A DNA stretch of 8,759 bases from Acidobacteriota bacterium (lineage in GTDB: Bacteria; Acidobacteriota; Terriglobia; 20CM-2-55-15): positions 4,442-13,200 of the forward strand of contig QHXA01000070.1 in NCBI GenBank assembly GCA_003222755.1, given 5' to 3'. The notes beneath the pieces were generated by a model, which saw nothing but the letters and a program-made list of their open reading frames with translations, was not told the DNA's origin and did not search any database. This document shows, piece after piece, positions 1-5,941 of this stretch (its first letter is position 1; every line of letters starts with the position of its first letter). A program made the position numbers and the translations under genes.

Positions 1-281
1 CTTTGCTGACCGTCATGCATAACAACCGCGGCTACCATGCGGAGGTAATGTTCGTGCAACGGATGGCCGCGCAGCGGAATCGCGGTGTGGACCGCGCGCA
101 TATCGGCACACGATTGATCGAACCCAATATCAATTACGCCAAGATGGCCGAGACCTACGGCCTGACCGGCATCGGCCCGATCACCGATCCGAAAGATATC
201 GCCGCGGCCTTCAAGCGGGGCATCGAGATCGTGAAGCGTGGCGAGCCCGTGGTCATCGATACCATCACGCAACCGAGGTAG
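1..281 (+). CDS. Thiamine-diphosphate-dependent enzyme, C-terminal end (partial)
   Basis: The gene enters from the left edge; the reading frame is open from base 3 and stops at TAG 279-281. The roughly 92 visible residues are the end of the C-terminal pyrophosphate-binding domain of a ThDP enzyme of the acetolactate synthase/benzoylformate decarboxylase superfamily. Visible marks are the beta-strand followed by an asparagine pair (TVMHNNRGY), where these enzymes close the diphosphate/Mg2+ site, then an AxxYGLTGIGP block and the closing strand PVVIDTITQPR. Such enzymes cleave or join bonds next to a 2-keto group. The substrate cannot be read from this end, and the catalytic glutamate and main Mg2+ motif lie outside the window. 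The TTG at base 3 is not the true start. The gene lies 71 bases before a MetE-like gene and probably belongs to the same cluster. Confidence 0.85.
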   Translation, partial: LLTVMHNNRGYHAEVMFVQRMAAQRNRGVDRAHIGTRLIEPNINYAKMAETYGLTGIGPITDPKDIAAAFKRGIEIVKRGEPVVIDTITQPR

Positions 282-291
282 TGAAGAAACC

Positions 292-317
292 AGCCACAAA
301 TATGTAGTCGCGTGGCT
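292..317 (+). other. Imperfect hairpin between the ThDP gene and the MetE-like gene
   Basis: AGCCAC at 292-297 can pair with GTGGCT at 312-317 around a 14-base loop. No T-run follows, so it is not a convincing terminator. Its right arm overlaps a GCTAAAGCC-type motif (310-326, read on the - strand) that recurs before pilB. It may be part of a dispersed repeat or an RNA processing site. Function unknown. Confidence 0.25.
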
Positions 318-326
318 TTAGCCCGC
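310..326 (-). repeat. GCTAAAGCC-type motif, copy 1 (upstream of the MetE-like gene)
   Basis: Read on the - strand this is GCGGGCTAAAGCCACGC, sharing 14 of 17 bases with 5899-5915, including an unbroken GCTAAAGCCA. The centre GGCTAAAGCC is a near palindrome, as in REP-like intergenic elements. Two copies are too few to prove a repeat family. Confidence 0.3.
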
Positions 327-352
327 CTTCCGGTCTTTCAGAAGAGAAACTC

Positions 353-1370
353 ATGTTATTGCGGACATCATTAGTGGGTTCGTATCCGCAGCCGGACTGG
401 CTGATCGATCGGAAGAAACTTGCCGGCCGACTTCCGCCGCGCACTCGCGCGAAAGAACTGTGGCGGGTTGCACCCGAGTTTCTCGAAGAAGCGCAAGATG
501 ATGCGACGATCCGCGCGATCCGCGATCAAGAGCGCGCCGGTACCGACGGCGAGATTCGACGCGAAAGTTATTCGAATCGATTCGCCACCGCGCTCGAGGG
601 CGTGGACATCGAGAACCCCGGTACAGCGCTCGATCGCAGCGGCCATCCCAATCCTGTGCCGCGGGTCATGGGCAAGATTCGCCGGAAATATCCCATCGAA
701 GTTCGCGATATCGAATTCCTGCGCGCCAACACCGATCGAATGATCAAGGCCACGGTCCCGGGTCCGTATACGATGTCGCAACAAGCTCAGAACGAGTTCT
801 ACAACAGCGAAGAAGAACTTGTCATGGACTACGCCGCTGCAGTGAACGAAGAAATCAAGGATCTCTTTGCAGCCGGCGCGGACATCGTTCAAATCGACGA
901 ACCATACATGCAAGCTCGGCCGGCAAATGCGCGGCGCTATGGCCTTGCCGCGTTGAACCGCGCGCTGGACGGGATTAGCGGGACCACGGCCGTGCATCTG
1001 TGTTTCGGCTACGCGGCCATTATTCATGATCGGCCGTCGGGATATTCGTTCCGCCGATTCCCGGATTCAGCAGATCTCGATTGAGACCGCGCAGTCGTCG
1101 CTGGACTGTTCGGTCCTAACGAAAATTCCGGGCAAGCAAATCATTTTGGGGGTCCTCGACCTCTCCAAACTTGAAGTCGAAACCCCGGAAATGGTCGCAT
1201 CGCGCATACGGCGCGCGCTCCCATACGTGGGTGCCGAAAGGCTGATCGTGGCGCCGGATTGCGGTATGAAGTACCTTCCGCGCGATATCGCTTTCGGCAA
1301 AATGAAGGCAATGGTTGAAGGGGCCCGTTTGGTCCGCTCGGAATTAGCGGGGCCGGCGGTTCAACCGTAA
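353..1370 (+). pseudogene. MetE-like zinc methyltransferase (methionine synthase II type), frameshifted
   Basis: This is a short protein related to the C-terminal catalytic domain of cobalamin-independent methionine synthase, which moves a methyl group from a methyl-folate to a thiol held on zinc. The start ATG 353 follows a purine-rich GAAGAGAAA and gives the typical opening TSLVGSYPQPDWLIDR. The substrate-binding block QIDEPYMQ is present. The first frame (353-1084) holds the zinc ligands His215 and Cys217 (VHLCFGYAA) and ends out of frame at TGA 1082-1084. The +1 frame, recognisable from base 1068 to TAA 1368-1370, continues the family with QQISIETAQ (ligand Glu, codon 1083) and APDCGMK (ligand Cys, codon 1260). 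Joined, they make about 338 residues, the usual size of these short MetE homologues. Neither half alone could build the four-ligand zinc site. The break may be a real mutation or a sequencing error. The methyl donor and acceptor are unknown; methionine synthesis is only one option. Confidence 0.85.
1052..1067 (+). other. Frame break in the MetE-like gene
   Basis: The family sequence is continuous up to the Phe codon at 1049-1051 (GYSF) and resumes one frame later at the Gln codon 1068-1070 (QQIS). Between them lie only 16 bases, five codons plus one. From memory, homologues have about nine residues here, so an 11-base deletion would explain both the missing residues and the frame change. I see no slippery heptamer or following stem that would suggest programmed frameshifting. 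Confidence 0.75.
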
Positions 1371-1372
1371 TG
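1368..1372 (+). promoter_or_regulatory. Overlapping stop/start TAATG (likely translational coupling)
   Basis: The TAA stop of the MetE-like frame (1368-1370) shares its last A with the ATG of the transporter gene (1370-1372). Such overlaps usually mean that ribosomes finishing one gene start the next. There is no strong Shine-Dalgarno sequence just upstream. If the frame break upstream is real, ribosomes would leave at 1084 and this coupling would be lost. Confidence 0.6.
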
Positions 1373-2728
1373 TCCAAGTCTCAAACCGTCGAGATTTCAC
1401 ACGTTCTCGACAGCAATAAGATCAGCGGGTTTCAGGTCGGCATCTTCATTCTTTGCGGCCTATGCCTGATTATGGATGGCTTTGATGTTCAGGCGCTCGG
1501 CTATCTCGCTCCCGCCATCATCAAAGATTGGTCTCTCGCGCCGGCCCAAATGGGCGTGGTGCTCAGCGCGGCTTTGTTCGGCATTCTTGTCGGTTCCATC
1601 GTCTTCAGCACGATCGCTGACAGGATCGGGCGCCGTCCTGTGCTTGTGATCGCAACCTTCTTCTTCGCGTTTGTGACCCTGATGACGGCACGCGCGCAGA
1701 CGCTTGGCGAATTGCGCCTGCTGCGCTTTGTTGCCGGCGTTGGTCTCGGCGGCATTATGCCGAATGCTGTCGCGCTGGTCGGCGAATATACGCCGCGGCG
1801 CTTGCGCGTGCTGATGGTGCTGGTTGTTACGAATGGGTTCAACCTTGGTGGCGTGATCGGCGGTCTGCTTTCGGCGTGGATGGTTCCGAATTTCGGATGG
1901 CGCTCGGTGTTCTACGTGGGGGGCGCTATACCGCTCGTGATCGGAATCCTGATGTTCTTCGGGCTTCCCGAGTCGCTTCAGTTTCTGGTGCTGCGCGGCA
2001 ATGCAGCCGCGAAAATCGCGAAATGGGTCAACCGTATCGACAAGACTGCACGGGTTGATGCGAGCACGAATTTCGTAGTGCACGAAGAAAAGGCCAAAGG
2101 CGTTCCGATCCTGCATTTGTTCTCGGACGGCCGGGCCGTAGGAACCACGCTACTCTGGATCATCAATTTCATGAACCTGCTCAACCTGTATTTCATGGCG
2201 AGCTGGTTGCCCACCATCGTCAGCCAGTCATTCACGGGGCGCGTTCCCCAGTTGGTTGGTACGACGCTGCAAGTTGGTGGAGTGATCGGCACGTTGGCAT
2301 TCTCCTGGTTTATCAGCCGGCTGGGCTTCATTCCGGTGCTCGCCACGGCATTCTTCACCGCGTCCGTCAGCATTTTATTGATCGGGCAACCGGGGTTCGC
2401 TCTCGCGCTTTTGTTCGCCGTTGTGTTCGTTGCAGGGTTCTGCGTTGTGGGCGGACAGGGGGCGGTCAATGCGCTTGCCGCATCGTATTATCCCACCGAC
2501 CTTCGATCGACTGGCGTCGGCTCAGGATTGGGCATTGGACGTATTGGCGGCATCGTCGGACCCTACATTGCGGGCCTACTTGTCGGCGCGAAATGGATGC
2601 CGCGGGAGATCTTCTATACGGCCGCGATTCCTGCTCTGATCTCGGCCATCGCGATGCTTTCGTTGCGGTGGGTGATGAAGCCGCACACAGGCGCCGAGGT
2701 TCCGAAGTCAGAGGTATTGGCTCACTAG
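1370..2728 (+). CDS. MFS transporter, aromatic acid:H+ symporter (AAHS) type
   Basis: A 452-residue inner-membrane protein with about twelve hydrophobic segments, the normal length for the major facilitator superfamily. The first membrane helix carries the DGFD motif (residues 36-39) typical of the aromatic acid:H+ symporter family (PcaK, BenK, MhpT relatives), whose acidic residues are needed for proton-coupled uptake. The loop between helices 2 and 3 has an MFS motif A, ADRIGRR (residues 83-89), with Ser80 where a glycycl position is usual. RFVAGVGLGGIMPNA fits helix 4 of this family. The start overlaps the stop of the MetE-like gene, and the stop TAG 2726-2728 lies next to the formate-tetrahydrofolate ligase gene. 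It probably imports the carboxylic acid handled by the neighbouring enzymes. Family assignment is firm; the substrate is not, because AAHS-like members also carry non-aromatic acids. Confidence 0.88.
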   Translation: MSKSQTVEISHVLDSNKISGFQVGIFILCGLCLIMDGFDVQALGYLAPAIIKDWSLAPAQMGVVLSAALFGILVGSIVFSTIADRIGRRPVLVIATFFFAFVTLMTARAQTLGELRLLRFVAGVGLGGIMPNAVALVGEYTPRRLRVLMVLVVTNGFNLGGVIGGLLSAWMVPNFGWRSVFYVGGAIPLVIGILMFFGLPESLQFLVLRGNAAAKIAKWVNRIDKTARVDASTNFVVHEEKAKGVPILHLFSDGRAVGTTLLWIINFMNLLNLYFMASWLPTIVSQSFTGRVPQLVGTTLQVGGVIGTLAFSWFISRLGFIPVLATAFFTASVSILLIGQPGFALALLFAVVFVAGFCVVGGQGAVNALAASYYPTDLRSTGVGSGLGIGRIGGIVGPYIAGLLVGAKWMPREIFYTAAIPALISAIAMLSLRWVMKPHTGAEVPKSEVLAH

Positions 2729-2729
2729 T

Positions 2730-4445
2730 TTGATATTCTTGAACGCCGTGCACGACCAACACAAGAATCCAAAATCCGATATCGAGATCGCGCAAGAAGC
2801 CCACATGCTGCCCATCGCGCAGGTGGCCCATCGTAAGCTGGGGATGCACCGGCTGAGCGATCTTCTGTTATATGGACATTTCAAAGCGAAGATCTCTTTA
2901 GAGTACCTGAACACGCTCAAACCGCGCCCCGATGCCAAATTGATCCTGGTTACCGCTATGACACCAACCGCCGCCGGCGAGGGTAAAACTACAACGACCG
3001 TGGGGCTTGGCGACGCATTAAACCGTATTGGAAAGCAGACGATCATCTGCTTGCGCGAACCGAGCCTGGGCCCATGCTTTGGTGTGAAGGGCGGGGCGGC
3101 CGGCGGCGGCTATTCGCAGGTTTTGCCGATGGAAGACATCAATTTGCATTTCACCGGTGACTTCCATGCCATCGCGGTTGCGCACAACCTGCTGGCCTCG
3201 CTTGTGGACAACCACATTTATTGGGGCAATTCGCTCGGTCTCGATGCCCGCCGGATCTCCTGGCGCCGCACCGTGGACATGAATGATCGTGCGCTGCGTG
3301 AGATAGCGATTTCGCTCGGAGGCGTTGGCAACGGTTTCCCGCGAGAGGATGGATTCGACATCACCGCCGCATCGGAAATTATGGCCGTATTTTGTCTGGC
3401 GGACAGTCTGGACGATCTCAAGCGGCGCCTTGGTAACATCATTGTGGGCCAAACCCGCGAACGGAAGTACATCCGCGCCTCAGATTTCGAAGCCGCCGGC
3501 GCAATGACTGCCTTACTCAAAGATGCATTCGCTCCAAATCTCGTTCAGACGATCGAAAACAACCCAGCATTCATCCACGGCGGGCCGTTTGCAAACATCG
3601 CGCACGGTTGTAACTCCGTGGTTGCGACGAAGTCGGCGCTGAAGCTGGCGGACTACGTCGTCACTGAAGCCGGATTCGGCGCGGATCTCGGCGCTGAAAA
3701 GTTCATGGACATCAAGTGCCGCAAGGCCGGCCTGAAGCCGGACTGCGCTGTGGTTGTTGCAACCGTCCGCGCGCTCAAGATGCACGGCGGTGTGCCTAAG
3801 GATGCGCTGAAGCAAGAGAACGTGGCCGCTTTGGAAAAGGGCTTTGCCAATCTTGGTCGCCATATCGAGAATGTGCGCAAATTCGGTGTGCCTGTTGTGG
3901 TGTGTGTGAATCGGTTTACTGCGGACACCACGGCCGAGACCGCTATGCTGAAAGCGCTCTGCAGTAAGTTGGAAATTGAATGCATCACATCCGACCACTG
4001 GGCGAAAGGCGGCGAGGGCGCAGCAGATCTAGCGACGGCGGTCGTGAAGACGATTGAAACCAAACCATCACAATTCCATCCGATTTACCCGGACGACATG
4101 CCGCTTTGGAAAAAAGCGCAGACCATTGCTCGAGAAATGTATGGCGCCGATGACATCATCGGTGATCAGAAGATCCGCGACCGCTTCCGCGAGCTGCAAG
4201 ATCAGGGCTACGGGCAATTCCCAGTCTGCATCGCAAAAACGCAATACAGCTTCAGTACCGATCCCGATCTCAAAGGCGCCCCCAAACACCACGTTGTTCC
4301 GATCCGCGAAGTCCGCCTCTCCGCCGGCGCCGAGTTCGTCGTCGCCATCTGCGGCGATATCATGACAATGCCCGGCCTGCCGAAGGTGCCCGCAGCCAAT
4401 AAAATCGACGTTACGCCGGATGGCCGGATTATGGGATTGTTCTGA
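2730..4445 (+). CDS. fhs: Formate-tetrahydrofolate ligase
   Basis: This cytoplasmic enzyme joins formate to tetrahydrofolate using ATP, giving 10-formyl-THF, the entry of formate into one-carbon metabolism. The 571-residue frame has the ATP-binding loop AGEGKTT (Lys86), the first family signature GVKGGAAGGGYSQV (from residue 118) followed by PMEDINLHFTGD, and the second signature VATVRALKMHGG (343-354). It ends with PDGRIMGLF, as family members do, so it is complete. The start is uncertain. Family homology begins at SDIEIAQ, but the first in-frame ATG (2805) lies inside conserved sequence, so TTG 2730, TTG 2739 or GTG 2748 must be used. An AGAGGT at 2710-2715 lies 14 bases before TTG 2730, which is rather far. 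GTG 2748 would give 565 residues, closer to the usual 555-560. Only one base separates TTG 2730 from the transporter stop, so the two are probably co-translated. Confidence 0.96.
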   Translation: MIFLNAVHDQHKNPKSDIEIAQEAHMLPIAQVAHRKLGMHRLSDLLLYGHFKAKISLEYLNTLKPRPDAKLILVTAMTPTAAGEGKTTTTVGLGDALNRIGKQTIICLREPSLGPCFGVKGGAAGGGYSQVLPMEDINLHFTGDFHAIAVAHNLLASLVDNHIYWGNSLGLDARRISWRRTVDMNDRALREIAISLGGVGNGFPREDGFDITAASEIMAVFCLADSLDDLKRRLGNIIVGQTRERKYIRASDFEAAGAMTALLKDAFAPNLVQTIENNPAFIHGGPFANIAHGCNSVVATKSALKLADYVVTEAGFGADLGAEKFMDIKCRKAGLKPDCAVVVATVRALKMHGGVPKDALKQENVAALEKGFANLGRHIENVRKFGVPVVVCVNRFTADTTAETAMLKALCSKLEIECITSDHWAKGGEGAADLATAVVKTIETKPSQFHPIYPDDMPLWKKAQTIAREMYGADDIIGDQKIRDRFRELQDQGYGQFPVCIAKTQYSFSTDPDLKGAPKHHVVPIREVRLSAGAEFVVAICGDIMTMPGLPKVPAANKIDVTPDGRIMGLF

Positions 4446-4515
4446 TCTTGATTGCCGGCTAACGGCCAGCGATCGGTGACTGTGCCCCACGTGAGGTGGA
4501 GAGGTAGAATCATAG

Positions 4516-4860
4516 GTGAACATGTTTTGTCCTCGCTGCAAAGCGGAATACCGCGCCGGATTCATACGTTGCAGTGAATGCGACGCACCATTGGTGTATC
4601 GGCTGCCCATTCAGCGGCAGCAGAGTTTGCAAACCGACGCAGAACTCGTGGTCGTGGGCACATACAACAACAAGCTTGATGCGGATCTCGCTAAAATGGC
4701 GTTGGAAGCGGCGGGGATCGAATCGATGTTCCGAACCGACGGCGTGTCGGAGATCTACAGTTTTCCGTTCTTCCGGAAAATCGAGCTAATCGTCAGGTCT
4801 GAGGATGCTGATGATGCCAAAAAGATTCTAAGCCTGGATCTGCATGAGAAAGAATTCTGA
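4516..4860 (+). CDS. Zinc-ribbon plus DUF2007 domain protein
   Basis: A small cytoplasmic protein of 114 residues from GTG 4516, or 112 from ATG 4522. The N-terminus is a zinc ribbon with two CxxC knuckles (Cys5/Cys8 and Cys19/Cys22, counted from GTG). Residues of about 41-110 (ELVVVGTYNNKLDADLAKMAL onward in short form) match the DUF2007 pattern: a beta-strand, a helix rich in alanine, AAGIES, and a closing IELIVRSEDADDAKKIL. DUF2007 proteins are described only as putative signal-transducing proteins and resemble ferredoxin-like regulatory folds. No catalytic residues are seen. GGAGAGG at 4498-4504 lies 11 bases before GTG 4516, while AGGTG at 4514-4518 lies only three before ATG 4522, so GTG is slightly favoured. 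Its neighbours do not reveal its role. Confidence 0.8.
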   Translation: MNMFCPRCKAEYRAGFIRCSECDAPLVYRLPIQRQQSLQTDAELVVVGTYNNKLDADLAKMALEAAGIESMFRTDGVSEIYSFPFFRKIELIVRSEDADDAKKILSLDLHEKEF

Positions 4861-4885
4861 CGCCGTTCTGTTTTAGCCGATGTAC

Positions 4886-4891
4886 GAGGAG
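4886..4891 (+). promoter_or_regulatory. Ribosome binding site of the aldo/keto reductase gene
   Basis: GAGGAG ends five bases before ATG 4897, an ideal Shine-Dalgarno position that fixes the start. It lies in the 36-base gap after the DUF2007 gene. I see no terminator or promoter in that gap, so the two genes may share a transcript. Confidence 0.7.
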
Positions 4892-4896
4892 CACTT

Positions 4897-5889
4897 ATGG
4901 AGAAACGTAAGCTTGGCCGGCAGGGTCTGGAAGTTTCGGCCATTGGTCTGGGCTGCATGGGCATGTCCTGGGCCTATGGCTCTGCTGACGACCACGAATC
5001 CATTGGCGTGCTGCATCACGCGCTCGAGATCGGAGTGAATTTCTGGGATACCGCCGAGATGTATGGACCGTTCAAGAATGAAGAACTTCTCGGCCGAGCG
5101 ATCAAAGGGAAGCGCCGCCAGGATGTGATCATCGCGACGAAATTCGCCATGAAGTTCGGTCCAAACGGCGAGGTGCTCGGCCTGGACAGCAGTCCGGCTC
5201 ATATCAAGGGGTCCGTAGAGGGTTCGCTTCGCCGCTTGGGCACAGATTATGTCGACTTGTATTATCAGCATCGGCTGGATCCGAATACCGCGATCGAAGA
5301 TACCGTCGGTGCCATGGCGGATCTCGTCAAAGCCGGCAAGGTCCGATACATCGGCCTGTCTGAAGTCGGCCCGGGCACGATCCGTCGCGCCCATTTAATA
5401 CACCCGCTGAGTGCCCTGCAGTCGGAGTACTCGCTATGGACGAGAGGACTCGAACAAAGACTGCTACCGACTTTGCGCGAACTGGGTATCGGACTTGTCG
5501 CCTATAGCCCGGTCGGCCGTGGGTTCCTGTCGGGAAAGATCAAAAGCATCGATGATCTCGAGGAATCGGACTGGCGGCGCAACAATCCCCGCTTCCAAGG
5601 CGAAAACTTTGAGCACAATCTGCAGGTTGTTCGGATTGTTGAGAAGATCGCTTCGGCGAATCGTGTGACTCCGGCGCAGGTCGCGCTAGCTTGGGTCCTA
5701 CGGAGGGGTACCGAAATCGTGCCGATCCCCGGCACACGCCACATTCAGCACCTTGATGAAAATGCGAAAGCTGTCGAGATCCAATTGCCCACATCTGTGT
5801 GGGCTGAACTGGACACTTTTCTCGCGTCATTCCAGGTTGCCGGCCCGCGCTATCAGGAAGCCGCAATGAAATGGATTTCTGAACTGTAG
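4897..5889 (+). CDS. Aldo/keto reductase
   Basis: A soluble NADP(H)-dependent oxidoreductase of 330 residues, the usual length of bacterial aldo/keto reductases of the YakC/AKR13-like group. It reduces aldehydes or ketones to alcohols. The complete catalytic tetrad is visible: Asp51 and Tyr56 in FWDTAEMYG, Lys82 in IIATKF and His125 in YYQHRLDP. The opening RKLGRQGLEVSAIGLGCMGM is the standard N-terminal hairpin and first strand of the barrel. VAYSPVGRGFLSGK (about 201-214) and PIPGTRHIQHLDENAKA (276-292) are the cofactor-binding segments of this family. The start at ATG 4897 is supported by GAGGAG. It follows the DUF2007 gene by 36 bases and precedes pilB by about 50 bases, with no clear functional link to either. 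The natural substrate cannot be predicted. Confidence 0.94.
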   Translation: MEKRKLGRQGLEVSAIGLGCMGMSWAYGSADDHESIGVLHHALEIGVNFWDTAEMYGPFKNEELLGRAIKGKRRQDVIIATKFAMKFGPNGEVLGLDSSPAHIKGSVEGSLRRLGTDYVDLYYQHRLDPNTAIEDTVGAMADLVKAGKVRYIGLSEVGPGTIRRAHLIHPLSALQSEYSLWTRGLEQRLLPTLRELGIGLVAYSPVGRGFLSGKIKSIDDLEESDWRRNNPRFQGENFEHNLQVVRIVEKIASANRVTPAQVALAWVLRRGTEIVPIPGTRHIQHLDENAKAVEIQLPTSVWAELDTFLASFQVAGPRYQEAAMKWISEL

Positions 5890-5898
5890 CGGCAGTTT

Positions 5899-5915
5899 GC
5901 GCGCTAAAGCCAGCC
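5899..5915 (+). repeat. GCTAAAGCC-type motif, copy 2 (upstream of pilB)
   Basis: The 17 bases GCGCGCTAAAGCCAGCC in the gap between the aldo/keto reductase and pilB match 14 of 17 bases with the - strand of 310-326. Both copies are intergenic and in opposite orientation. I recall similar GGGCTAAAGCC palindromes scattered between genes in acidobacterial genomes, but I cannot verify this here. Confidence 0.3.
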
Positions 5916-5941
5916 CCTGCCAGTGCCGATACAACCTGGTG

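Noticed and set aside
371..1027. 218-residue - strand frame opposite the MetE-like gene
   Set aside because: It is the antisense shadow of a gene with clear family motifs; its translation has no recognisable domain.
1052..1084. Programmed +1 frameshift in the MetE-like gene
   Set aside because: No slippery codon next to a stop, no internal Shine-Dalgarno stimulator, and the family is not known to use frameshifting; mutation or sequencing error is simpler.
1460..2116. 218-residue - strand frame opposite the transporter gene
   Set aside because: Very rich in His, Arg and Gln, as expected for the reverse complement of a membrane protein gene.
4454..4466. GCCG/CGGC hairpin after the formate-THF ligase gene
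   Set aside because: Only four pairs and no T-run follow; too weak to call a terminator.
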